A stretch of DNA of 60,000 bases, from NCBI RefSeq assembly GCF_008831285.2, contig NC_045147.1, positions 14,674,854-14,734,853 on the forward strand. The letters are read 5' to 3'. Numbering within the stretch: position 1 is the first letter of the stretch; every line of letters begins with the position of its first letter. Source of the DNA: Nymphaea colorata. Its lineage: Eukaryota > Streptophyta > Magnoliopsida > Nymphaeales > Nymphaeaceae. The translations under genes and the position numbers were made by a program. Below the pieces are notes generated by a model. It searched no databases. It was not told the DNA's origin and worked only from the letters and a program-made list of their open reading frames with translations. Shown piece by piece: positions 1-10,045 of the stretch.

Positions 1-261
1 AGCGCCGACGAGGGAACCGCGAGGGCGAGGCTACCGAGGTTGACGTTCCACATGGACGGTGGCGCGGTCTTTTCTCCTCCGGTGAGGAACTACTTCATAG
101 AGGTGGCGCCAGGGGTGAAGTGCCTGGCCATGAGGCGGGCGGAGGCGGGCGGCTCCGGCTTCTCCGTCATTGGCAACCTGATGCAGCAAGGCTTTCTCTT
201 CATGTTCGACACCGAGAGGTCGCGGGTCGGCTTTTCCCCCGCCGTTTGCGACGCCTTGTGA
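1..261 (+). CDS. Aspartic protease (A1 family, nepenthesin-like), 3' end only
   Basis: The reading frame is open from base 1 to a TGA at 259-261 and encodes the last 86 residues of a plant A1 aspartic endopeptidase; the start lies outside the window. The tail carries the family's closing signature: a stretch reading LPRLTFHMDGGA, then NYF and a V-CLAM segment, then VIGNLMQQGF followed by D-E-SRVGFSPAVC. In nepenthesin-type enzymes this is the last beta-sheet region, and the final cysteine normally pairs with an upstream one. Both catalytic Asp motifs lie upstream and cannot be seen. Such enzymes are usually secreted or vacuolar; here that is inference. The TTG at 40 is not a real start, because homology continues upstream of it. 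Confidence 0.85.
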   Translation, partial: SADEGTARARLPRLTFHMDGGAVFSPPVRNYFIEVAPGVKCLAMRRAEAGGSGFSVIGNLMQQGFLFMFDTERSRVGFSPAVCDAL

Positions 262-1586
262 GTTTGGGAGACAGGTTTTTTAAGACAGAACCGGGGAAAT
301 TGTTTGTTGGTTCCATTAAAACAGAGAAAAAAGAGATGATGTTGCCTTCTTTACTTTCTCTTTTCCCCTTCTTATTTTTTGTTCGTTTTTGTTGCCGTGT
401 TTTCTACTTTTTTTTTTTTTTTTCTCTTTCTCCTTTTCGTCTTCTCTCTTCGCTTGCTATAATCCATTAAGAGAGGTTCTCCTTGCTCTTCTTGCACTTG
501 CTCATTGAGAATAAACGCACATTATTTGGTCTTCTCCTTTTGTTGGTAGTCTTGAAAGGGCTTTCTTTGTCGTATGCTTCTTTTCCCTTCCTTCATTTTC
601 CGGCCGACGGCCATGGACGGATTCGTGGTCGAGGGAGAGAAGGCCTGAGCGGATGTTTCGGCTCTAGCTTAAGACATATCCAGACACATTCATTTTGCTG
701 GGGCCAAGGTCGTCGGAGAAGGGGCTCATTCAAGAGCGTTGGTGAAAGGAAACGATGAATTGATGCCTCCCTGTCTCTGCCCTCTGGCTTTGCATTAAAG
801 CCTGCACGCTCATAGCTGTCCCCAGTCCCCATTATAGAGAGAGCTGCGGTACGGGCCTTTTATCCTTTTTTGTGGAAATTGAAGGACCGCGAAGTTTTCT
901 CCATTTCCGGCTAAAATAAAAGATCACAGTCGAGTTTTGACCGGAGTTGGAGGAGAAACTCGGGGGGTAAAAACTTCGGCCTCGTTTGGTTGCTGATCTT
1001 TAATGGGGAGTGGGCGGATAGAACGATCTCGTCTTCTACGTGCTGATTTTTTTTTTTTCTTTTGTTGGTATCTCTAGCTCTTTCTCTCTGTGAGTCGTTT
1101 GGTTTCTTCTCTTTCACTCTGGTCCTTCTGGTTTGCATCTTTTCGATGTCGTTTTTTTCCCATATAGAGATCTTAGAATTTCATTTTCAGAGCTTACTAT
1201 TTTGTTTTGTAAACAACAAAAATAACCGATTTACTATCGTCGTGCATTGAAAATTACCTAAAAAAGGAAAAAGAATTGTGCATTGGAAAATCAAGTAATT
1301 GGCAAAAATGGCTGATGAGGGGAGTCGGTGTGAATGTGATCAAAGGTCTTAACCACCGACCTGACACATCCCGGTATCACGCCACTCGAGAAGTCCAAAT
1401 TCGCAGTCATTTTGCAGTAGGATCGCTGCCTTTCAGAATTGTTGTTTTTCCTTTTCAGGTCTTTTAAATTTAATTTTCCTTTCTTTTTCACTCATGTTTT
1501 TATCTTGTCTTTACTTTTTTGTACTTCTGTCCTGTTTGAGTGTGGAGGGACACAAACACCTAGCCTTCCTCTCATCAAAACGAAGG

Positions 1587-1684
1587 TTTTCCCATTTTTT
1601 CAGTTTTAAGTTATGTTGAGACTTAAATGAGAACTCGTTTTCCCATTTTTTCAGTTTTAAGTTATGTTGAGACTTAAATGAGAA
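1587..1684. repeat. Tandem duplication, 47-bp unit, two copies
   Basis: Bases 1587-1633 and 1638-1684 are identical (unit begins TTTTCCCATTTTTTCAG and ends ACTTAAATGAGAA), separated by 4 bases. This is a local duplication in non-coding sequence with no visible function. Confidence 0.9.
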
Positions 1685-2298
1685 GCCTTGATAAAGTCGA
1701 GCTTAAGCTCAATACCTAACTGTCAAGTCAAACTCCCCACTTTTCTGTTCAGTTATTCTCGAGGCCGAGCCGAGTTAAACTCGAGGTTTCATTAGTCGAG
1801 CAAAGATCGAACTCACTGAATTCGAGCTCGACTCTGCTCGTATTCACCCTAACATTTGCACTTTAAAGAGAAAGCCTACTATGGTTAGCAACCTAGCCAC
1901 AGCACAAAGGGTATATTTTTCATTTAATTGAGCAATGCTTGTGTCTCGCCCTTTTTAACACGATTCTTTTTGGGCATACTTGTGTCTTCATTTGCTAAGC
2001 TGTGACGAATCTAACGACAAATTTTAATGTTACTTACCAATTTCGAATGAACAAGTAAAAAGGTAGTGGCATTGCTAATATGGTATACTAATATAATAAT
2101 ATACCAATTGGTCCATAAGGTTGAGATGAACAACAAAGGAGATCACATTAAAAAGAAAAGTTCACATACGTTTCATTATATTATCGGCCCAAAAATGTGG
2201 AGATGTTGTCCTGTCAGGTATCATCATCCAGACCATTTAAAACAACAGAAAATAATCAAAGATGGACAAGTTTTTTAGTGCTAGACCCATCTCTTTCT

Positions 2299-2301
<3 letters not shown>

Positions 2302-2361
<60 letters not shown>
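2302..2361. repeat. (AT)n microsatellite
   Basis: About 60 bases of uninterrupted AT dinucleotide repeat in intergenic DNA, preceded by a short pyrimidine run. Confidence 0.95.
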
Positions 2362-2363
<2 letters not shown>

Positions 2364-2901
2364 CAATTTATGAAAGCTATTGAAACATGTAAGTTGAATA
2401 AATGTGAATATTGGTGGTAAGTTGTTTCCTATTAACTTTATTGGTGGTTCATAAGATGTCATGTATTTAATAGAATTATTCTTTTAAAAGAGAACACGGA
2501 ATTTTATGTCTATTGCTGAGGCTGCAATTAAGTGTCATGTTCTTGGTACTATTTTCTCATATTAAGAAGAGAAAAGGAGCTGTGGATGAAGGCCACACAT
2601 CCCATTTAAACCAATTGAATGGTTTCCCTAATAAATGGATCACGGCATGCATGTTGCCCACAAGGAGTAACTCACTCATTTCGGGTAAAAGCCCAACATG
2701 CCAACCTTCATCTCCAAAGGCACGTGATCGATTTTTCAACTCTCTTTTTGAGTCGGAAAGATCGAACTCCGCATGTTTATGCTCGATAAGTCTTGATCGC
2801 CTCTCCCATCATCTCCTCAGGACACGCCGGCGGCCTTTTCAGAGCTTCAAAAGCATCAAGTACACGCCGTTCAGCCGCTTTATTGCAAATTATCAAAGGT
2901 G

Positions 2902-3113
2902 CTTCAATGGAGGTAGCGTAGCTAGGTGGTAAGGTGGCGGCTTGCACTGATCCGAAGTTTGAATCTCATGGCCGCTATCGCAAATAGTGACAAGTGCAAC
3001 ACCCGAGTTGGACGACCTATGATAACTTCATTTACACACTCTTGGAGGTATAAAAGTTATGACTTTGAGGGTTTTACGATGAAGGCCACTTCATTTAAGT
3101 AAACATTAAAAGA
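2902..3113 (+). mobile_element. tRNA-derived SINE with target-site duplication
   Basis: The head of this 212-bp segment resembles a tRNA gene. A box-A-like TAGCTAGGTGGTAAGGTGG sits at about 2919-2937, and a box-B-like AGTTTGAATCT follows some 30 bases later. A non-tRNA body and an A-rich tail (AAACATTAAAAGAAA) come after. The flanks are an imperfect direct repeat: AAATTATCAAAGGTG at 2887-2901 and AAATTACCAAAGTG at 3114-3127, as expected of a target-site duplication from LINE-assisted retroposition. It encodes nothing; box A and box B would be the internal RNA polymerase III promoter. The decayed boxes and mismatched TSD suggest an old insertion. It is not a functional tRNA, because no cloverleaf closes. 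Confidence 0.7.
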
Positions 3114-3127
3114 AAATTACCAAAGTG

Positions 3128-4498
3128 AGATTTTCTTATTTATTATTCAAAACAAAAAATATAAAAAACAACCAGTGGTATCGATATGATCCATGTGTTC
3201 CGGTCCACAAGAATCACATCCAACATTATAAAGTTTCAAACATATTAAAAATGCACAAATTTTCATTAAGTTCAAGGCTCGAACAAGTACGGCAAATTCA
3301 TTATGTTGATTACATGATTTGCCATGAAAACTCAATGGTGCATGACTTTTTAGCCGGATATTTCAGCAGTCTAACTTATTGATTTTATGCAAAAGCCAGA
3401 GTGGGGATTCAGTGTTTGGCAATCTCTACTTTATTTTAAGGTCGTAAACAGGTTTCGTATGCTAGAATTTGTAAGAATTCCTAAGATATGTAGCATTTTA
3501 GTTATTTGAATCGATGTTGAAAAAAACTGAGGTCATATATAGAAAGGATCCACATGTTTGATTTTGCAAAAATGAGCTTCCTATTGTCCTGTCATTAAAA
3601 ACGCACAAAATGTTATAGTAAAGCTTCAAAAATCAGCATGAACTAAGAAACCTTCAAAACCACACTTCAAAAAAATTGACGGTGACAACATAAAACATCT
3701 AACCCATCCACATTGATGTTGTTCAAGAAACAACTTAATTTTGCATCGTTAATCATTCATTGAGCTTAAGAACAAAAAACCCTTAGAAAAGGCAAACTGT
3801 AAGTTATTAGAATGATATTAGCTTCATTAGCCACATTTGACAATTCATGATCAATTAAATCGAGAAAACTTGCTTGTCTGTTAACATTTAAAGTAAATAT
3901 ACAATATTTTCTTTATCAATGACAGAAACATCTCGATGAGAACTTACTTATATTAACAAAGTTGAACACAAAATTTTAACGTAAATTTTAGTATGGAAAA
4001 CGGGTTATATTTCTGTGTTTTTCATTATTGTGGACTCTTTAAATATGTTGCATACTTCTCTCGTAAAAATTGTCTGTGTTCTTCATCATTGCTTATTCTT
4101 TGTTAATGTTTTTGCAGATTTCTCTCGTAAAAATTCAAACGCAGAGAGAAAGAGAGGAAAAAATGAAACAACGAAGCGCGGATTTCAAGCAAATCAAGGA
4201 CGCAATGTGCATGATTGAAGTTCACGCATTTCAGCAACCGTATTAATTAATACCCAACTGCCAATGTGGGATGTCCGGGCTGCTCCAGTACTGAACTACT
4301 GTCTGTGGAATTAAAAGAGTGTCACTCTCAAGTGCTCAAAGTGGGACAGGTATCGTTCTCATTACTCAATAAACTAATAAATGTGGCCACGAGATCATCA
4401 TGTCCTGGAGGTTCAGGGAAACTCCGTAACCAGGATGCGCCATTTTTACCATTGACTTCCTTTCTATAGACGCATATGAGAAAGAAGGAAACAAAAGC

Positions 4499-4545
<47 letters not shown>

Positions 4546-4770
4546 GATAAAATAAAAATTTATACCAAAATTTGAGGACAAGAAATCCCCCAATACAATA
4601 ACCATCACAAAGCATAAGCAAAAAGACAAAATATATAATACAATGTACAGTAAAACAAAATAAAAAGAGTGGAAAAAGAGTGAGAGCAGCACAATCACCC
4701 GGTCGCAGACGAAGGACGACGCCATGACCGAATGACAAAATGAACATCTCCCTTGCACAATACGAACCAC

Positions 4771-4832
<62 letters not shown>

Positions 4833-7013
4833 ATTGCCTGCCATTCCTAACACCGGAAGTTTTTTGGTAAATCCAACAATAGAATAGAATATATTCACAT
4901 GCTCAAAACTTATGAGATTAAAAAGAATTAAGAAGATTCAAAACGTAAATTGAAATTTATGAGAAAATAAATATAAGAATATGAAGCATACGTGACTTTA
5001 GTGAAATTTCTCAATTTTATAATTTTGTATAATTGGAACACATTTGTACAGCTAGATTCACCGAAAACAATTTCAAATTGCTGATGTGCAGGTGCTGGAT
5101 TGGTAGAAATTTATCTTAGTTGTTGAAAGTATCTAGAGAGACAATTGAGAGGGAGAAAACAAGCACAACATTAGTAAAAAGTTTGGCTGACGATGGTTAG
5201 ACCAAGTTAACAGAGACACCGCTAATTGGAGGAAAAGTTATGAAACAGGTAAAAATATCTTGCATTCTTTTTTCTCTCAACTGCAATGTGGACACTGGAT
5301 GCTTTCAACAGTTGAAATCATTGTTACATATCTATCAGAGAGTATATAAATATGTGTGTGTGTGTGTGTGCATTGTGCACTAGGATGGATGAGGGAGGGG
5401 CAGAGAGAGCTTACAGACTAAGACAGTCGGCAGAGCCATTCAGCATGAATCTGCTATTCCTGGAATCAGTAAACGGTGGTCTCCCGTGACAATGAATCAG
5501 AACATCATCAACCCTAATGAAGGGTAAACTTGCAATTCATTTACTTGGACTTGCATGCTCTCAAGTCTCAACTGTGGATTTTATGAAATAACCTGTTCAC
5601 CTTAACAGTTGAACGAAAACTGTGAAATATGACAATATTTTAGTCATATATGTGAGCGTCGTTGAGCGTGTGTTTGTGATTCGTGAACATTCCAACAATA
5701 ATTATCATAAAGAAAACAAGGTCAAAATGAAACATCCCTGGTGTATTGCCTGTTACGCGGGGTCTGAACATTGTATTCAGATTTAAGTTTCAAATTTCGA
5801 GTTGTGCGAGCTTAATGGGAACGTTTGGAGGTGAGACTCGCTTAGAGTCTGTCTTGTGATCCTCACTCCTCCTCCTTCCTGTCCTCACCGGATGAGAGGT
5901 TTGGCAACCATGTTAACATAAAACAACAGCTGTGTCACACAAGCATGTATGAGAAGATTTCTTATATGTTCCCCCAAATAATAAAGCTTGAACTATTCAT
6001 TTAATCGACAGGCGATGAACAATGGCAAGAGAAAGATGAGTCACTGAGAGATTCAGTACAACTTCATCGAACACTGATGGCTAAGAGCATTTCCTGCCAA
6101 CAAATTCCTTGGCGACCATTTGCAGTAATTCTGTCACACGAATGGGAACATATTTGGCTGCTTATCACATTAAAGTCTCCGGAAATTTCAGTCACAATCA
6201 AGGATACTTTATTAAACGAGAGCTCCTCAGCGATCCAGTTTACAACAATAGTTACGGACTTATTTCTGCATTCATGCCACTTTGTCTCTCCAGCAAAATA
6301 GGATTTGTGGCATAAGATTTTATTTTAGTTGGTGACTGGCCCTTATCTACAGCACCCAAGCTTTCCTTGATAAAAGGCTAGTTAGCACTTGGAAACCATG
6401 GAATGTTTCCAATATTCCTTCCCCCAACTTGCATATCAGATCATCACTGAGTCCAGAACCTGCCACAGGACAATATTTTGCACGCTGCATCCAGACATCT
6501 CGGATATAACAATCAAAGGACATGTTGACACCAGAGCAGAAGTCCAGGAGAGCTTGCCGTCACCCTGCAGCAAGAGCAGAAACCTACTAAGGCTTGCACT
6601 CCCCTGTACTCTATGTACATGAAAGTCTTAGTAAATTTGAGAATCTAAAGTGGTTATTTTAATGTCGGTATAAGGGTAGCTACTTGGCATCCATTGCTGG
6701 TCGTACCGTAAACCATGTTTCCTTTCAAATATGAGTAACCTGTACCCCACAAATCACCCTGAAATTTCTCAAATTTCTTACGCCAAGAGTTTAAACTTTA
6801 AACACGACTCTGAGCGCCTAGCCACCAACATACTTTATTACTGCTTCATCTCCTTCTTGAGAATACCGTGATAAGTGATTGACAAATCCTGTCTAATCCT
6901 TTATATGTATCGTTCTCTATCCTTGGAGGATTCTGTCTAAAATCTTGAAAGTGAAAAATTAATTGCTGAGATCTGAATAATTTAATACAGCATTCTCTGC
7001 TAGTTCTGATAGA
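3128..7013. other. Intergenic, no gene seen; part may be the 3' UTR of the PPR gene
   Basis: AT-rich spacer with two GA tracts (4500-4544 and 4772-4828) and a TG tract near 5352-5370. The several hundred bases below 7013 lie downstream of the minus-strand PPR gene and probably include its 3' UTR. The segment around 6040-6620 is less AT-rich and has short frames on both strands, but I recognise no domain or splice pattern there. Confidence 0.5.
4500..4828. repeat. Two (GA)n microsatellites
   Basis: GA dinucleotide tracts at about 4500-4544 and 4772-4828, separated by 230 bases of ordinary sequence. Their complement reads as Leu-Ser repeats, which creates spurious minus-strand open frames. Confidence 0.95.
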
Positions 7014-9143
7014 TTACCAATAGTCTTTACAAGAACAACATCCATCTCTAAAATGGTGAAAACGATTGGCATCTCTCACTATAATCTCCCGCTTATAACA
7101 GTCAGATGCCAGCTTCATAAAGTTATGGCAATCAATACATATCCTAATATTCTTCATGACCGTAATTGGGCACTCACTAGAATTTCTCATCAGCCCAAAG
7201 GCCAAAGCCAGCTTTTCGCTGTGGTAATAGAGTTGCTCTTCCTTCTGTTCTTCTTCCACCTCATGCAAGACCAGATTAGTAGAGGGGACATAGCCCTTAT
7301 CTTTTAAACGCATTTTCATGTTTTCAAGCATAACATAGATGGCATCAGACTGAGGGTGCAGTTTATCGGCCACTCTGAAAATATGGACCTTATTTTCAAT
7401 CTCTATCCAACTTAGCCCCGGTTCTTTCTTCACCCTGATCTCTTTCATCTTCTTCCTCACGAGGGCAGCTTCAGTCTGATTTCCGCTAGCGATGTACATG
7501 TTAGAGATCAACACATAAGGCGCTGACTTACTAGGCTCAAGTTCAAGCAACCTATTAGCGGCCCTTGCTCCAATTATCACGTCTCCATGAACCCTGCAGG
7601 CACTTAACAATGCAAGCCATATTATAGAATCAGCCTGCACGGGCATCCTCCCGATCAGATCCTCTGCCTCTTGCAAGCGCCCTGCACGACCAAGAATATC
7701 AACCATGCATGAATAGTGGTCTTTTAGCGGTTCAATTCCATGATTAACAGTCATATCTTTGAATATTTTGCAACCTTCATCCACAAGTCCAGCATGACTA
7801 CAAGCAGAGAGTAGACCTACAAAAGTGGCACTGTCAGGTTGTACTCCATTTGCTTGCATTGCAGAAAACAATCCAAGTGCCTCGGTGGCAAGCCCATGGA
7901 CTGCATAAATTTTTATCATTGAGTTCCAAGAGACAATATTTCGTCCTTTCATTTCTTGAAACACTTGAGCCGCAGAGTCTAATTTTCCACACCTTCCATA
8001 CATGTGTATCAGGATATTGCAGAGTACAACTTCTGATTCTAAACCCGATCTAATGACCTGGGCATGAATTGTTGGGCCGTGCTGTCTTGTGGCCAAATTT
8101 GCACTAGCCTTGAGCACAATCGAAAAGGTAAACCTATCTGGGGACTCTCTGTGCCTCTTTAGCTGCCGAAACAAATCCAGAGCTTGTTCTGGACCATGCT
8201 GAGAGTAGGCAGTAATCATCCCAGTCCATGAAACAATGTCTCTAGTTGGCATCTCCAAGAAGAACACTTTGAAACAGTCATCTGCACTGCCCAAACTTGC
8301 ATATACCTTCAAGAGCGAGGTACTCACTTCAAGTTCCATTAGCATTCCTGTCTTCGTGATCAGAGAGTGGATTTGAAGCCCCGGTGCCAGCCTCTCGAAA
8401 GAGGAACACGAGGACAGAATGCTCATCAAAGTCACACGATCTTGCCCAGCTCCAGCCCGGTGCAGCTGTATGAAGAGGCCAAAGGCTTCAAGGTGACGAG
8501 AACAACACTCGTAACCGGCGATCATCGAATTCCATGTGATGGCATTGGACTCGGGCATTGTGCAGAAGACCAACTCCGCATGTTGCAGCGAATCTTCACA
8601 CCTAGAATACATGGTGATGAGTGCATTTCCAACATAAACATGAGGATCAAATCCTGTCTTGATGGCGAGACAATGCACCTGCTGGCCTTTCGCTGGCAAG
8701 CCCCCCAAGGAAGCACAAGCACTGAGCACGCTACCAAAAGTGTACTCATTGGGTGCACACATGAACAAACATTCATGCATTTGAGAAAATATCTCTAAGC
8801 ATAGGCGAGGCTGGTTTCCCTGATCATAGCCACTAAGCAGTGCAGTCCAGGAAACCACGTTTCTTTCAGGCATTTCATCAAACACTTTCCGGGCGTATCC
8901 CAGCCAACCGCACTTCGCATACATATTGATGAGGTTATTGGAAAGAAACAAGCCAGGGCAGCCAACGTTGGTGATTAAGTAGCCATGAAGGCCTCTGCCC
9001 TCTGTGACACAACCAAGGCGGGCGCAGGCGTGGAGCAACGAAGCGCACGCTTGAGGATCGATTGGGGTCGGTGAGGAGAACGCATGGGCGAGAGCAACCC
9101 GAAGCGCGCGAGCAGTGAGATTTCGGGAGGTCGTCAGATTCAT
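7014..9143 (-). CDS. PPR protein, PLS class with E and DYW domains (organelle RNA editing)
   Basis: Intronless 709-residue pentatricopeptide repeat protein. Repeats run from about residue 30 to 520, with typical phrases such as NNLINMYAKCG, MPERNVVSWTALLSGY, NALITMYSRC and HYSCMVDILGRAGRLQEAE. An E-type region (PYVLISNMYIASG, KKEPGLSWIEI) follows, then a complete DYW domain at 617-709 that ends in the diagnostic Asp-Tyr-Trp. The deaminase zinc site is present: HSE at 641-643 and CIDC at 669-672, plus the HHFRDGCCSCKDYW tail. The family binds organelle transcripts one base per repeat, and the DYW domain deaminates C to U in plastids or mitochondria; the target here is unknown. The ATG at 9141-9143 is the first after an in-frame stop at 9198-9200. 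The start is about 900 bp from the divergent TAF2 start. Confidence 0.95.
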   Translation of the reverse strand: MNLTTSRNLTARALRVALAHAFSSPTPIDPQACASLLHACARLGCVTEGRGLHGYLITNVGCPGLFLSNNLINMYAKCGWLGYARKVFDEMPERNVVSWTALLSGYDQGNQPRLCLEIFSQMHECLFMCAPNEYTFGSVLSACASLGGLPAKGQQVHCLAIKTGFDPHVYVGNALITMYSRCEDSLQHAELVFCTMPESNAITWNSMIAGYECCSRHLEAFGLFIQLHRAGAGQDRVTLMSILSSCSSFERLAPGLQIHSLITKTGMLMELEVSTSLLKVYASLGSADDCFKVFFLEMPTRDIVSWTGMITAYSQHGPEQALDLFRQLKRHRESPDRFTFSIVLKASANLATRQHGPTIHAQVIRSGLESEVVLCNILIHMYGRCGKLDSAAQVFQEMKGRNIVSWNSMIKIYAVHGLATEALGLFSAMQANGVQPDSATFVGLLSACSHAGLVDEGCKIFKDMTVNHGIEPLKDHYSCMVDILGRAGRLQEAEDLIGRMPVQADSIIWLALLSACRVHGDVIIGARAANRLLELEPSKSAPYVLISNMYIASGNQTEAALVRKKMKEIRVKKEPGLSWIEIENKVHIFRVADKLHPQSDAIYVMLENMKMRLKDKGYVPSTNLVLHEVEEEQKEEQLYYHSEKLALAFGLMRNSSECPITVMKNIRICIDCHNFMKLASDCYKREIIVRDANRFHHFRDGCCSCKDYW

Positions 9144-10045
9144 GTTCTCGCCGCCATTCTGAGACGAGAGATTGCAGAGCAGCCATGGGGACTTCCATCA
9201 TGGCGCCCGGGCCATCATAAGAACCAACCGAACACCAGTGTGTTTCCTCTTGCCCGAAGCAAAATAAGTAAAGTAGCTGAAATATATAACAGAAACGCAC
9301 ACAACCTCTTGCGTTTTTACAGGTAGCGACTTTGTCAAGTGAAAAAGAGCTTGGCCAGGTGACCTTGTAACGCATAATGGTGAGTTTGAACGACTGTCAA
9401 AAAAAGAAAAAAAGAAAAAAAAGAGAAATTCAATTTGAATGGAATCGGTGAAAAATCCATTCGATCCTTAGCTTGTATGAATACGTCATTTAAACTAAAT
9501 TTTTATTTTATAGTTGTTTTAAAATGCTTGTTTTTTAAATAAATAGAATAAAATTGTTCTACCTTACATAACATAATTCAGTTGAATCATTGAATTTGAT
9601 TGGTCTATTACACCAACAGCTTAATATGTTAAATTTAAATCGTTATTTGCGAATCTACAACATATTCAATTGAACCATCATCAGTGTCATTTTTTTAACT
9701 TGATTTTTTTTTCTTTAGGCAATTTTTATCCTAAAGAAATCGTACCCTGTTTGAGAGGTGCTCATTGCATAGTGTTGAATTTGAAAAGAAGGAGAAAAAA
9801 ACAGGCTCGGCTCTCACGCCCCTCACCATTGTGGTTTAAAAAGAAAGAAGACAACCGCATGAAATAACCAAATATACTGGCACTTCTACGTAAATTTCTC
9901 TCTCTCTCGTCTATAAGTAAGAAGAGGGACCTTCCATTTTCCCAATTTCTCTCTCTCCGTTGTTGCCGGGGGAAGGATTTGGCGCTTGTTATTGTGGCGG
10001 TGGCGCCATTGGTGCAGTGCTGAGCTCGTCTTTGCATACGAAGGG
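9144..10045. promoter_or_regulatory. Divergent promoter region between the PPR gene (-) and TAF2 (+)
   Basis: The two starts face away from each other across 902 bp, so both promoters must lie here. The TAF2 side has a pyrimidine-rich stretch (CTCTCTCTCG then CTATAAGTAAG at about 9897-9920, and CTCTCTCTCC at about 9949-9958), the usual look of a plant core promoter or 5' UTR. The centre (9480-9730) is very AT-rich. No clear TATA box could be assigned to the PPR gene. Confidence 0.5.

Larger units (their letters stand above)
262..2886. other. Intergenic, no gene seen
   Basis: This is the 3' flank of the protease gene followed by AT-rich spacer. It contains a T-rich run near 410-425, a 47-bp direct duplication (1587-1684), a degenerate segment rich in TCGAGCTCGA-like words at about 1690-1852 that looks like a nonautonomous element relic, and an AT dinucleotide tract (2302-2361). 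The short open frames look like chance: none has a recognisable domain or plant codon bias. Confidence 0.6.

Noticed and set aside
2906-2985. tRNA gene
   Set aside because: Box A and box B are degenerate, no cloverleaf or CCA-end context was found, and flanking direct repeats point to a SINE.
4328-4898. Minus-strand frames rich in Leu-Ser repeats
   Set aside because: They are translations of GA microsatellites and neighbouring AT-rich spacer, with no domain.
6077-6622. Small genes downstream of the PPR gene
   Set aside because: Two overlapping frames of about 70 codons without recognisable motifs; more likely the PPR gene's 3' UTR or spacer.
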